Shown one piece after another: positions 30,597 through 38,929 of a stretch of 64,000 nucleotides of DNA (the first letter of the stretch is position 1; the number at the start of each line of letters is the position of its first letter). The notes under the pieces were generated by a model. The model saw only the letters and a list, made by a program, of their open reading frames with translations, searched no databases and was not told the origin of the DNA. The position numbers were made by a program, and so were the translations under genes. Origin of the DNA: Streptomyces sp. DG2A-72 (lineage in GTDB: Bacteria > Actinomycetota > Actinomycetes > Streptomycetales > Streptomycetaceae); NCBI RefSeq assembly GCF_030499575.1, contig NZ_JASTLC010000001.1:9076001-9140000 (forward strand), given 5' to 3'.

Positions 30597-32225
30597 TCAG
30601 GCTGTGGCCTCCCCGAGATGATCGTCTCCCGTGGTCTCCCGCAGCTCGCCGTCCAGGAGCAGCCACCGGGTGATGCCGATCGACTCCAGGAACGGCACGT
30701 CGTGGCTGGCCACGATCAGCGCCCCCTCGTACGACTCCAGCGCCGTGGTGAGCTGGCGCACGCTCGCCATGTCGAGGTTGTTCGTGGGCTCGTCCAGCAT
30801 CAGCAGCTGCGGTGCCGGTTCCGCCAGCATCAGCGCGGCCAGCGCCGCCCGGAAGCGCTCGCCGCCGGACAGCGTCGCCGCCTGCTGGTCGGCCCGGCCG
30901 CCCCGGAACAGGAAGCGGGCCAGCCGGGCCCGGATCCGGTTGTTGGTGGCGCTCGGCGCGAACCGGGCCACGTTCTCGACGACGGTGCGGCTGCCGTCGA
31001 GGACGTCGAGCCGCTGCGGCAGGAACCGCAGGGGCACATGCGCCGTCGCCTCGCCCGACACCGGCGCCAGCTCTCCGGTGATCGTCCGCAGCAGCGTCGT
31101 CTTGCCCGCGCCGTTGCGCCCGATCAGCGCGACCCGCTCGGGACCGCGCAGCTCGAAGCCGCCGGCCACCCGCGCGCCGTACGCCAACTCCAGATCCTGG
31201 AGGGTGAGGACGGTACGGCCCGGCGGTACGGCCGTGTGCGGCAGGTCGACGCGGATCTCGTCGTCGTCCCGTACGGCCTCCACCGCCTCGTCGAGACGTT
31301 CCCTGGCCTCGGCGAGTTTCTCCTGGTGCATGATGCGGTGCTTGCCCGCGGACTCCTGCGCCGCGCGCTTGCGCGCCCCCATGACGATCTTCGGCTCCCG
31401 TTTCTGGTCCCACATCTTCTGGCCGTACCGCTTGCGGCGGGCCAGCTTGACCTGGGCGTCCACCAGTTCACGCTTCTGCTTCTTGAGGTCGGCCTCGGCG
31501 ACCCGCACCATGCGTTCGGCCGCCTCCTGTTCGGTGGCGAGGATCTCCTCGTACGCCGAGAAGTTGCCGCCGTACCAGGTGATCTCCCCGGAGCGCAGAT
31601 CGGCGATCTGGTCGACGAGTTCCAGGAGTTCACGGTCGTGGCTGACCACGACCATCACCCCGGGCCAGGCGGCGACGGCCGCGTACAGCCGCCTGCGGGC
31701 GTAGAGGTCGAGGTTGTTGGTCGGCTCGTCGAGCAGCAGCACGTCCGGCCGGCGCAGCAGCAGTGCGGCCAGCCGCAGCAGTACCGACTCGCCGCCCGAG
31801 ACCTCGCCGATCCCGCGGTCCAACTCGATGTGTCCGAGCCCGAGTTCGCCGAGGGTGGCGAGCGCGCGCTCCTCCACGTCCCAGTCGTCGCCGACGGTCT
31901 CGAAGTGCTCCTCGGCCACATCGCCCGCCTCGATGGCGTGCAACGCGGCCCGCTGTGCGGCGATGCCGAGCGCCTCGTCGACCCGGAGCGCGGTGTCGAG
32001 CGTGACGTTCTGCGGGAGATAGCCGATCTCGCCGGCGACCCGGACGGCCCCGTCGGCCGGTGCGAGGTCACCGGCGATCAGCTTCAACAGGGTTGATTTT
32101 CCTGACCCGTTGACGCCGACGAGCCCGGTCCTGCCCGGACCGAAGGCGGTGTCGAGGCCCTCGAAGACGGCGGTGCCGTCGGGCCAGGCGAAGGACAGGG
32201 ACGTAACGGTGATGGACATGGACAT
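30597..32225 (-). CDS. ABC-F ribosome-protection ATPase, antibiotic-resistance type
   Basis: 542 residues with two ABC domains and no membrane segment. ABC1 has GVNGSGKST, signature VSGGE and LLLDEPTNNLD; ABC2 has GRNGAGKTT, LSGGE and MLDEPTNNLD. Between them is a charged alpha-helical linker (about 235-305; KKQKRELVDAQVKLARRKRYGQ), the P-site tRNA-interaction motif of ABC-F proteins. Such proteins act on the ribosome; long-linker members often confer resistance to macrolide/lincosamide/streptogramin/pleuromutilin drugs (subfamily assignment is inference). ATG 32225 has ggagg at 6 bases. A promoter, a 219-base leader and a 19-codon leader peptide lie upstream, which points to antibiotic-dependent attenuation. 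Confidence 0.9.
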   Translation of the reverse strand: MSMSITVTSLSFAWPDGTAVFEGLDTAFGPGRTGLVGVNGSGKSTLLKLIAGDLAPADGAVRVAGEIGYLPQNVTLDTALRVDEALGIAAQRAALHAIEAGDVAEEHFETVGDDWDVEERALATLGELGLGHIELDRGIGEVSGGESVLLRLAALLLRRPDVLLLDEPTNNLDLYARRRLYAAVAAWPGVMVVVSHDRELLELVDQIADLRSGEITWYGGNFSAYEEILATEQEAAERMVRVAEADLKKQKRELVDAQVKLARRKRYGQKMWDQKREPKIVMGARKRAAQESAGKHRIMHQEKLAEARERLDEAVEAVRDDDEIRVDLPHTAVPPGRTVLTLQDLELAYGARVAGGFELRGPERVALIGRNGAGKTTLLRTITGELAPVSGEATAHVPLRFLPQRLDVLDGSRTVVENVARFAPSATNNRIRARLARFLFRGGRADQQAATLSGGERFRAALAALMLAEPAPQLLMLDEPTNNLDMASVRQLTTALESYEGALIVASHDVPFLESIGITRWLLLDGELRETTGDDHLGEATA

Positions 32226-32444
32226 GCGAGCCTCCGCGGTTGCTCGAAAGGATCAGGGGCAAACGCGTATCGAGACACGGGCGACCAACGGGGAAGAGGT
32301 CCCGGGAGGCATGAGAAAAGGCCTGCCCGTCGAGGACGGCTCGAATGCCGAGGTCGCACGCAGCGCCCACACGTAAGCGTGTGGCGCGGTGTCTCAGGAC
32401 CTCAGACGAGCAACGTCCCTCTCCAATCGACGGCAACAGAACCG
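32226..32444 (-). promoter_or_regulatory. Attenuator-like 5' leader of the ABC-F gene
   Basis: A leader of about 219 bases runs from the predicted start (near 32444) to ATG 32225. It holds a hairpin ccacacg-ctta-cgtgtgg (32384-32367), a second stem ccgtc-ctc-gacgg followed by gcaggccttttc, and a leader peptide at 32312-32253. The first codons of that peptide (GCCTCC, 32310-32305) are complementary to the ABC-F Shine-Dalgarno region (GGAGGC, 32235-32230), so base pairing could hide the ribosome site until a stalled ribosome unfolds it. Confidence 0.6.
32253..32312 (-). CDS. 19-residue leader peptide upstream of ABC-F gene
   Basis: ATG 32312 to TGA 32253 encodes MPPGTSSPLVARVSIRVCP. Its stop is 27 bp before the ABC-F start. 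A purine-rich ggcagg lies 9 bases upstream of its ATG. Short leader ORFs of this type sense ribosome-stalling drugs in known resistance genes; the resemblance is positional and by size. Confidence 0.5.
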   Translation of the reverse strand: MPPGTSSPLVARVSIRVCP

Positions 32445-32450
32445 CTGTAC

Positions 32451-32479
32451 AACGTACGAGGAGGCTCGTCGGCTGTCAA
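32451..32479 (-). promoter_or_regulatory. Consensus-like promoter of the ABC-F gene
   Basis: Minus strand TTGACA (32479-32474), 17-bp spacer, TACGTT (32456-32451). This is one of the best matches to the principal sigma factor consensus in the window. It places the transcription start about 219 bases before the ABC-F start codon. Confidence 0.75.
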
Positions 32480-32522
32480 CGGATTAACGTGAACCCCGAC
32501 CTCACCACCCGAAGGAGTCCCC

Positions 32523-33194
32523 GTGCCCAACGGCTCGCTGTCGCTGCCGGCCCGGCTCTGCCTGCTGGCCTGGGACACCACGACGAACGAGGTCACCGGC
32601 GCCGCCCACCTCCACCATGTGGTGCGGGCCGGCGCCCTCACCGAATTGGCCCAGCGCGGCCTGCTCATCGACGCCGACGGCATTGCGACCCCGGTCGACA
32701 TGGACTCCCTCACCGGGGACCCCGTGCTCGACGGGCTCCTGGAACTCGTCCGGGAGTCACGACCGCACCGGTGGCGGACCTGGGTGACGCTGCACGCGCG
32801 CGTGACGCTCGACGCGGTACAGGCGAAGCTCGCCGCCGACGGGTACCTGCAGGTGACGAAGAAGCGGGTCCTCGGGGTGTTCCCCACCGTCGAGTACGGC
32901 GTGGACTGCACCACCGTCGTGGAGGCGCTGCGTGAGGAGGCACGGCAGGTCCTCGAAGGGCCGCTGCCCGTCGCGGAGATCGCGGACCGGGACGCCGCCG
33001 CCGTCACCCTCGCCGTCGCGGGCCGGATGCGCACGCTGGTGCCCCCGAAGGAACTGGGCCGTCACGAGGAGCGGGTGGCGGCGCTGACGGAACGGAGCGG
33101 GGCTGCGGCGCCGGGACTGCGGGCGGTGATCCGCGAGGTGCGTGCCGGGGTGGTCGCGGCGGTGTCGGCGCCGTCGGTGGCGACGGGCGGCTGA
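32523..33194 (+). CDS. GPP34 (GOLPH3/Vps74-like) family protein
   Basis: 223 residues, all-helical. The N-terminal LPARLCLLAWDTTTNEVTG and the AGALTELAQRGLL stretch are characteristic of the GPP34 family, which in eukaryotes binds phosphatidylinositol-4-phosphate; bacterial members are common in actinomycetes but uncharacterised. GTG 32523 follows cgaaggag at a good distance. The gene is divergent from the ABC-F gene, across 297 bp that include the ABC-F leader and promoter. No signal peptide or membrane span is evident. Functional role unknown. Confidence 0.85.
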   Translation: MPNGSLSLPARLCLLAWDTTTNEVTGAAHLHHVVRAGALTELAQRGLLIDADGIATPVDMDSLTGDPVLDGLLELVRESRPHRWRTWVTLHARVTLDAVQAKLAADGYLQVTKKRVLGVFPTVEYGVDCTTVVEALREEARQVLEGPLPVAEIADRDAAAVTLAVAGRMRTLVPPKELGRHEERVAALTERSGAAAPGLRAVIREVRAGVVAAVSAPSVATGG

Positions 33195-33280
33195 GGCGGC
33201 CCGCGCGTGCGGCACAGTCGTCACCATCGTGTCGGATTTCTGCCAGCCTCCGCACAGCCAGGGCTGGTTGAGTGACCCGC

Positions 33281-34117
33281 ATGACGAACCAGAACACTCT
33301 CCGCGACCAGGCGCAGGCCTTCCGGGCCCTGCACGTCCCGGGCCGGCCGCTGGTCCTGCCGAACGCCTGGGACACCGCGAGCGCCTGTCTCGTCGAGGAC
33401 GCCGGTGCCGCGGCGGTGGCGACCACGAGTGCCGGGCTGGCGTGGGAGCTGGGCGCCCCGGACGGCGACCGACTGGAGCGCGACGCCGCGATCGAGGCCG
33501 TCGCGCGTATCGCCGCCGCGGTGGACGTACCTGTCAGCGCGGACATCGAGAGCGGCTACGCGCAGGATCCGGCGGGCGTCGCCGACACCGTCCGCGCGGT
33601 GCTCGCGGCGGGTGCGGTGGGCGTGAACATCGAGGACGCGCTGCACGGCGCCGGAGAGGGTCCGCTGCGGCCGGTCGCCGAACAGGCGGAGCGTATCGCC
33701 GCCGCCCGGGAGGCCGCCGACACCGCGGGCGTGCCGCTGTACGTCAACGCCCGCATCGACACGTTCCTGCGCGGCGCCGGGGGAGTGGACCTCACCCTGG
33801 AGCGGGCCGCCGCCTTCCTGGCCGCGGGCGCCGACGGGATCTTCGTCCCCGGCGCCGTCGACCCGGGAACCGTGAAGCTGCTCGCCGACGGGATCGACGG
33901 GCCGCTGAACGTGATGGCCGGTCCCGGTGCGCCGCCGGTGGCAGAGCTGGCCGCACTCGGGGTCGCCCGCGTGAGCGTCGGCTCGGGCATGACCCAGGCC
34001 GCGCACGCCCTGGTCCGCCGCGCCACTCGGGAACTGCTGACGGCGGGGACGTACGAGTCGCTGGCGGACGGACTCGACTACGGCGAGCTCAACGCGCTGC
34101 TGGGCCGGAAGCGCTAA
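33281..34117 (+). CDS. Isocitrate lyase/PEP mutase family protein
   Basis: 278 residues, a TIM-barrel of the PEP mutase/ICL superfamily. Key stretches are PGRPLVLPNAWDTASACLVEDAGA, DIESGYAQDP, GVNIEDALHG (acidic metal ligands), NARIDTFLR and ADGIFVPG. Members cleave or form C-C or C-P bonds of 2-methylisocitrate-like or phosphonate substrates; a specific reaction cannot be assigned. ATG 33281 is used; a GTG at 33272 is also possible and neither has a clear ribosome site, so the message may be leaderless. It converges on ssgD across a long copy of the polar repeat. Confidence 0.85.
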   Translation: MTNQNTLRDQAQAFRALHVPGRPLVLPNAWDTASACLVEDAGAAAVATTSAGLAWELGAPDGDRLERDAAIEAVARIAAAVDVPVSADIESGYAQDPAGVADTVRAVLAAGAVGVNIEDALHGAGEGPLRPVAEQAERIAAAREAADTAGVPLYVNARIDTFLRGAGGVDLTLERAAAFLAAGADGIFVPGAVDPGTVKLLADGIDGPLNVMAGPGAPPVAELAALGVARVSVGSGMTQAAHALVRRATRELLTAGTYESLADGLDYGELNALLGRKR

Positions 34118-34122
34118 TCTCA

Positions 34123-34240
34123 GCGCCCCGAAGGGGCGCGGGGCTGCGTTGAATATGCGGCTCCGCCGCGCGGGCGTGACCAGCCACAACAAAGCCGCAG
34201 CCGATCGACGACCCATCGCGGCGCTTCCAGCGGAGCGCTA
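34123..34240 (-). repeat. Polar intergenic repeat, copy 3 (long form)
   Basis: On the minus strand it begins tagcgctccgctgg, the first three bases being the ssgD stop codon, then ccgcgatgggtcgtcg, gtggctggtcacg, the insert cgcccgcgcggcggagccgc and the terminal hairpin gcgcccc-ttc-ggggcgc (34139-34123). It matches copy 1 over about 110 bp. Confidence 0.8.
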
Positions 34241-34654
34241 CGCAGGGTCCCGCATCAGCTCGGCAAGGTCGTGGTCCAAGTCGAGCTGCATATCCTCCAG
34301 GCCGATGGGAACGAGCGCGCTCGTGGCCGCCAGGAAGGAGCGCAGCTCCTCCGAGCGGACGTGCACGACGGCGGTGCCCTCGGGTGCGTGGAACTCCAGA
34401 ACGGTGCGGTCGTAGCCGTACGGACGTATCCGTACGTCGCCATGGCCCTCGGCGCCCTGCATGCCGGCCGCGAGGAGCTCGCGGGAGAAGGTCCAGCAGA
34501 CGTCGACGCCTTCCAGCGTCGCCGGGGCCGGGAAGGTCATGCGGATGGCGAACGGATCGCGTCGGTCGTACTGCAGGGTGGCGGGAATGCTCGGCATCCG
34601 CGGTGCTGCGGCGACGAGACGGGCCTCGACAGGCTGCTCGATGACGGTGGACAA
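34238..34654 (-). CDS. ssgD: SsgA-like protein SsgD
   Basis: 138 residues of the SsgA-like (SALP) family, found only in morphologically complex actinomycetes. Typical stretches are SIPATLQYDRRDPFAIRMTFPA, VCWTFSRELLAAGM, VRIRPYGYDRTVLEFHAPEGTAVV and the C-terminal LDLDHDLAELM. SALPs act in sporulation-specific cell division and wall remodelling; the sequence and the neighbourhood agree with SsgD, which has been linked to lateral wall integrity. Start is TTG at 34654, with gggag 9 bases upstream. Its stop codon is shared with repeat copy 3. Divergent from the beta-propeller gene. Confidence 0.85.
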   Translation of the reverse strand: MSTVIEQPVEARLVAAAPRMPSIPATLQYDRRDPFAIRMTFPAPATLEGVDVCWTFSRELLAAGMQGAEGHGDVRIRPYGYDRTVLEFHAPEGTAVVHVRSEELRSFLAATSALVPIGLEDMQLDLDHDLAELMRDPA

Positions 34655-34840
34655 CGCCTTGCTCCCTTATGACGACGGGACGGTTTTCCGGGGATGAGGC
34701 CGGGCACTGGGTGAGACGACGGAATCAGCCAATCCGTGCACATGACTGGCGAGTGACCTCGGTCACTGCATTCATGCACGCGAGCGGCCCGGCGCACCTC
34801 ATGTGCCCCTTGGGGAACATGAGGCGGCATGCGACGTCAT

Positions 34841-34870
34841 CTGGACGCCACCGGGGCGGTGGACTAGCTT
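34841..34870 (+). promoter_or_regulatory. Leaderless promoter of the beta-propeller gene
   Basis: ctggac (34841-34846), 18 bp, tagctt (34865-34870), then 8 bases to ATG 34879, which has no ribosome site. The spacing suits a leaderless message. Confidence 0.5.
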
Positions 34871-34878
34871 CGCCCGCC

Positions 34879-35988
34879 ATGAGGCGCTTGGGGAGCACGC
34901 GACCGGCCGGGGCAAGGGGACGTACGAGACGAGCGGTGTCCGTGGGGGTGGTGTGCGGGGCGGCGCTGGCGGTGCTGACGTGCGCCGGGCCCACGCAGGC
35001 CGGCGAGGACCGGGTACCGCACTGGGAACTCAAGGACAGCGGCACGACCGACGTACGGTTCCGGGGCCTCGCGGCCGTCAGCCGGGACACCGCCTGGCTG
35101 GCCGGATCCGCGGGCACCGTCCTGCGCACCACGGACGGCGGCGCGAACTGGCGGAACGTCTCGCCGCCGGGCGCCGCCGAGCTGGAGTTCCGGGACGTCG
35201 AGGCGTTCGACGCGCGCCGCGCGGTGGTGCTGGCCATCGGTGAGGGCGAGGCATCCCGCGTCTACCGCACCGAGGACGGCGGAGCGACCTGGACCGAGTC
35301 CTTCCGCAACACCGACGCGCGGGCCTTCTACGACTGCATGACCTTCTTCGACCGCCGCCACGGCCTCGCACTGAGCGATCCGGTGGACGGAAAGTTCCGC
35401 ATCCTGTCGACGAGCGACGGCGGCCGCTCCTGGAAGGTGCTGCCCGACACCGGCATGCCCGCAGCGCTGGACGGCGAGTTCGGGTTCGCGGCCAGTGGCC
35501 AGTGCCTGGTCGCCGCCGGCCCGAAGGACGTCTGGCTGGCCACCGGCGGCGGTGCCCACGCGCGCGTGCTGCACTCGGCCGACCGCGGACGGACCTGGAC
35601 GGCCACCGACACCCCGATCCCGGCGGGCGACCCGGCTCGCGGCGTCTTCGCGCTCGCCTTCCGCGACCGTACCCACGGCCTCGCGGTCGGCGGGGACTAC
35701 CGCCCCGACCAGGCCTCCCCGCGGGCCGCCGCACGCACCGCCGACGGCGGCCGCAGCTGGCAGCCCGCAGCCCAGCCACCGCCCGCCTACCGCTCCGGCG
35801 CCGTCTGGCTCCCGTACAGCCGCAGCGCCGCCCTCGCGGTCGGCCCCACCGGCACGGACCTCACGACGGACGCCGGCCGCACCTGGCGGACCGTCGACAC
35901 CGGCTCGTACGACACCGTGGACTGCACGCCCGACCTGGGCTGCTGGGCCGCCGGAGAGAAGGGGCGGGTGGCCCGGCTGGAGGGCTGA
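34879..35988 (+). CDS. Secreted BNR/YCF48-like beta-propeller protein
   Basis: 369 residues. A signal peptide (GRTRRAVSVGVVCGAALAVL ending near AGPTQA) precedes a propeller made of repeats with the BNR-like pattern xTxDGGxxW (RTTDGGANW, RTEDGGATW, STSDGGRSW, HSADRGRTW, RTADGGRSW, TTDAGRTW). Proteins of this type are often labelled oxidoreductase or photosystem II stability-like, without evidence of function. ATG 34879 is directly downstream of a -10 element, so translation may be leaderless. It is divergent from ssgD with 224 bp between, and ends near a plasmid-stabilisation-like gene. Confidence 0.85.
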   Translation: MRRLGSTRPAGARGRTRRAVSVGVVCGAALAVLTCAGPTQAGEDRVPHWELKDSGTTDVRFRGLAAVSRDTAWLAGSAGTVLRTTDGGANWRNVSPPGAAELEFRDVEAFDARRAVVLAIGEGEASRVYRTEDGGATWTESFRNTDARAFYDCMTFFDRRHGLALSDPVDGKFRILSTSDGGRSWKVLPDTGMPAALDGEFGFAASGQCLVAAGPKDVWLATGGGAHARVLHSADRGRTWTATDTPIPAGDPARGVFALAFRDRTHGLAVGGDYRPDQASPRAAARTADGGRSWQPAAQPPPAYRSGAVWLPYSRSAALAVGPTGTDLTTDAGRTWRTVDTGSYDTVDCTPDLGCWAAGEKGRVARLEG

Positions 35989-36037
35989 CGCCGAATTGTG
36001 GGTACCCGGTCGCCGAGTGCGAGAGGAGTGACCGTCC

Positions 36038-36364
36038 ATGCCACGCGGTTCGAGCGAGAAGCGGGAACGCCAGTACGAGCACATCAAGGAGAGCGCCCGG
36101 GAACGCGGAGAGAGCCCCGAGCGCGCCAAGGAGATCGCCTCCCGGACGGTGAACAAGGAACGCGCCCGGTCCGGCGAGTGGAAGACGGCCAGCCGTACCT
36201 CGACCCAGGACATGTCGTCCGGCAGGCGGGGCGGCCAGCGGTCCGGCAAGGGCTCCCAGGGCCCCACCTACGACCAGCTCTACGAGGAGGCCAAGCGCCG
36301 TAACATCCAGGGCCGTTCGGACATGAACAAGGGCGAGCTGAAGCGGGCACTGGGCGGCAAGTGA
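36038..36364 (+). CDS. Small Rho_N/SAP-like 'plasmid stabilization' protein
   Basis: 108 residues, highly charged. The N-terminal half is helical and Arg/Glu-rich (EKRERQYEHIKESARERG), the middle is a Gly/Ser/Thr linker, and the C-terminal 30 residues (TYDQLYEEAKRRNIQGR, then MNKGELKRALG) match the Rho N-terminal/SAP-like fold that binds nucleic acid. Streptomyces genomes carry chromosomal copies annotated as plasmid stabilization proteins; no toxin partner is visible here. ATG 36038 follows gagaggag. Role unknown. Confidence 0.8.
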   Translation: MPRGSSEKRERQYEHIKESARERGESPERAKEIASRTVNKERARSGEWKTASRTSTQDMSSGRRGGQRSGKGSQGPTYDQLYEEAKRRNIQGRSDMNKGELKRALGGK

Positions 36365-36401
36365 ACCGGGGCCGGCGGGCGGCCGTACCCTCGTCCTCAC
36401 C

Positions 36402-37091
36402 ATGACGACCGTACCCATCCCCGCCGGCTGGCCCGCGACCGAGGAACAGGCCCGTGCCGTCCAGGACGAGTTGCGCGAGCAGGTGGTGCTCGACGAGCCC
36501 GGGCCGCCGCCCGGATCGGGGCAGGTGACCGGGGTCGACGTGGCCTACGACGACGAGCGGGACGTCGTAGCGGCCGCGGCCGTCGTGCTGGACGCGGCGC
36601 GTCTCGACGTCGTCGCCGAGGCCACCGCCGTCGGGCGGATCTCCTTCCCGTACGTGCCCGGCCTGCTCGCCTTCCGCGAGATCCCCACGGTCCTCGCCGC
36701 CCTCGACGCCCTGCCGTGCCCGCCGGGCCTGGTCGTCTGCGACGGCTACGGCCTTGCCCACCCCCGCCGCTTCGGCCTCGCCAGCCACCTCGGCGTCCTC
36801 ACCGGCCTGCCCACGATCGGCGTCGCCAAGAACCCGTTCACCTTCGCGTACGACGACCCGGACGCCCCGCGCGGCAGTACGTCGCCGCTGCTCGCGGGAA
36901 CCGAGGAGGTCGGCCGTGCCCTGCGCACCCGGGACGCCGTCAAGCCCGTCTTCGTCTCCGTCGGCCACCGGGTGAGCCTCGACAACGCCTGCGCGCACAC
37001 CCTCGCGCTGAGCCCCGCATACCGTCTCCCGGAGACGACACGCAGGGCTGACGCGCTGTGCCGGAGGGCGCTGCGGGACGCGACGCCCTGA
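36402..37091 (+). CDS. nfi: Endonuclease V
   Basis: 229 residues. It cleaves DNA or RNA near deaminated bases (inosine). Motifs are VTGVDVAYDDE (catalytic Asp), YVPGLLAFREIP with the conserved Tyr and Glu, CDGYGLAHPRRFGLASHLGV (second Asp and His) and VGHRVSLDNA. Length is normal. Upstream, taccct (36386-36391) is 10 bases before ATG 36402 with no ribosome site, so the message is probably leaderless or nearly so. Stands alone between small genes. Confidence 0.93.
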   Translation: MTTVPIPAGWPATEEQARAVQDELREQVVLDEPGPPPGSGQVTGVDVAYDDERDVVAAAAVVLDAARLDVVAEATAVGRISFPYVPGLLAFREIPTVLAALDALPCPPGLVVCDGYGLAHPRRFGLASHLGVLTGLPTIGVAKNPFTFAYDDPDAPRGSTSPLLAGTEEVGRALRTRDAVKPVFVSVGHRVSLDNACAHTLALSPAYRLPETTRRADALCRRALRDATP

Positions 37092-37111
37092 AGGGCTCTT
37101 GGGGGATCCCG

Positions 37112-37306
37112 CTACTCGGCCGTGCCTTCTATGCGCCAGCGGCCCACCCCCTGGTAGTCCGAGTCGTAGATGTCGGCGCCGTCGCCGGGTTCGAGGGCGT
37201 AGTGGCGGACGTTCCCGGCCCAGTAGCGCAGAATCCGGCCCAGTTCGCCTGCCGGGTCCTTCGCCAGTGCTTCGCCGTCCATGGTGACTTCAAGCAGGAA
37301 CTTCAT
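37112..37306 (-). CDS. Small conserved Streptomyces protein (64 aa)
   Basis: 64 residues: MKFLLEVTMDGEALAKDP, then GELGRILRYWAGNVRHY and DIYDSDYQGVGRWRIEG. The acidic C-terminus and regular hydrophobic spacing suggest a small folded domain. I recognise it only as a small conserved actinobacterial protein. ATG 37306 is preferred because the translation upstream is arginine/serine-rich shadow. Converges on endonuclease V. Confidence 0.6.
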   Translation of the reverse strand: MKFLLEVTMDGEALAKDPAGELGRILRYWAGNVRHYALEPGDGADIYDSDYQGVGRWRIEGTAE

Positions 37307-37497
37307 GCCCTCAATCGTGTCACTGAAGATGCGTGTGAAGGTTGGGCGCACGGAGCCGCAGGTTGCATGCTTCAGCGAACTGGAAAGTCTCAAACCGGGG
37401 CGCAGGGCAGGGCTCGCGGTCCTCGTGCGATCTGAGTACCCGGACTGAGTACCCGTACGGATGTGGCCGCACCGTCCCGGTCGGCAGGGTGGGGCGC

Positions 37498-37656
37498 ATG
37501 ACGACACGCCGTGCCGCCCACCGTGCCCCCAAGCCCCTCGCCGACCCGAACCGACCGGTCGAGCGTGCCGTGAACGCCGCGCTGATCCTCGCCGTGCTGG
37601 CCGGGCTCGGCTGGATCGGCGGCATGATCTACACCCTGCTGGGATGGTCGCTCTAG
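37498..37656 (+). CDS. Small single-span membrane protein (52 aa)
   Basis: 52 residues: a basic N-terminus (TTRRAAHRAPKPLADP) then one hydrophobic helix (AALILAVLAGLGWIGGMIYTL). Strong ribosome site cagggtgggg just before ATG 37498. Converges on the reductase-like gene at 37664 with 7 bp between stops. Function unknown. Confidence 0.6.
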   Translation: MTTRRAAHRAPKPLADPNRPVERAVNAALILAVLAGLGWIGGMIYTLLGWSL

Positions 37657-37663
37657 GACCCGT

Positions 37664-38836
37664 TCAGCGGGTCGCGGCCACCCGGAAGGTGATCCCCGCC
37701 CCGCGCAGCCGTTCGGTCAGGGCGTCGCCCATCGCCACTGCCGTCGTGACCTGCCCGGCCGTCGGCGGAAGTTCGTCGAACGCCAGGCACAGGGCCGACT
37801 CGGCGAACATCTTCGCCGTCTCGCCGTACCCCGGGTCGCCGCCCGCGACCTCGGTGAACACCCGCCGGCCGCCGCCCTCGCCGACGAAACGCACGGAGAA
37901 CCAGCTCTTCGCCCGCTTCTCGGGGCCGGGGCCGTCCCCGGGCTCCAGCCGGGAGGACAACCAGCGCCGCGCGGCCGGTAGTTGGGCCGCCGCCATCATC
38001 GCACCCGCGAAGGCGACCCCGCCCAGCGCGACCGGCAGATGCCGGACGGCCGCGTACTCGCGGTAGCGGAAGTCAGGTCCGTACCGCTCCAGGGCCCGCG
38101 CGGACCGCCGTACGATCTGCGCGTCGATGGTGGGCAGCGGGACCGCCCAGGCGCCGACCTCCCCGGCGAACCGGGGCGTACCCGTCGGCGCGGTCGCGCG
38201 ACGGCCCACCAGGCGCGGCTCGTGCCGGTTCCGGTCGCGTGCGGCGGCCACCATCTGGCGCGCACGGGCGAACTGGTTGAGCGCCGAGGCGAAGGTGCCG
38301 CCGGAGAACGTGGCGTCGGCGGTCACGAACGCGTCGACGGTCAGCGGCACCCCCTGCGGCAGCTGCCGGACCGTGAAGTACGCCCCCAGGTCGTACGGGA
38401 TCGAGTCGAAACCGCAGGCGTGTACCAGTCGCGCGCCGGTCTCACGCGCGCGTGTGTCATGGCGGACGTACGTCAGGTCCACGAACTCCGGCTCACCGCT
38501 CAGGTCGATGTAGTCGGTGCCGGCGTCCGCGCAGGCGGCGACCAGTTCCTCGCCGTACGTCACATAGGGGCCGACCGTCGTCGCCACCACGCGCGCGTGC
38601 CCGGCGAGTTCACGCAGCGCCGCCGCATCGGACACGTCCGCCTGGACCACGCCGACCTCGCCGGTCAGCCGTTCCCTGAGCCGCTCCAGCTTCTCGCGGT
38701 TGCGCCCGGCGATCGCCCAGCGCAGACCCTCGGGTGCGTGCGCGTCGAGGTACTCGGCGGTGAGGACTCCGACGAAGCCGGTGGCGCCGTAGAGCACGAT
38801 GTCGTAGGGACGGTCCGCCCTGTTCAGCCTGGTCAT
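37664..38836 (-). CDS. Saccharopine dehydrogenase/trans-acting enoyl reductase family protein
   Basis: 390 residues. The N-terminal Rossmann fold reads YDIVLYGATGFVGVLTAEYL with GRNREKLERL, and DYIDLSGEPEFV and CGFDSIPYDLGAYF are the family's mid-protein signatures. Relatives include mycobacterial trans-acting enoyl reductases of lipid synthesis; the substrate here is unknown. Length is normal. It is divergent from the MmcQ/YjbR gene across 93 bp. Confidence 0.85.
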   Translation of the reverse strand: MTRLNRADRPYDIVLYGATGFVGVLTAEYLDAHAPEGLRWAIAGRNREKLERLRERLTGEVGVVQADVSDAAALRELAGHARVVATTVGPYVTYGEELVAACADAGTDYIDLSGEPEFVDLTYVRHDTRARETGARLVHACGFDSIPYDLGAYFTVRQLPQGVPLTVDAFVTADATFSGGTFASALNQFARARQMVAAARDRNRHEPRLVGRRATAPTGTPRFAGEVGAWAVPLPTIDAQIVRRSARALERYGPDFRYREYAAVRHLPVALGGVAFAGAMMAAAQLPAARRWLSSRLEPGDGPGPEKRAKSWFSVRFVGEGGGRRVFTEVAGGDPGYGETAKMFAESALCLAFDELPPTAGQVTTAVAMGDALTERLRGAGITFRVAATR

Positions 38837-38929
38837 GACACTCCTGGAGTCCGCCGCACGCGCCGTTGTCGGTGGCCGAGGCTAGCGTGAGGAGTGCGCA
38901 GCTCGATGACCAGCCCGGAGGTGTAGTCG

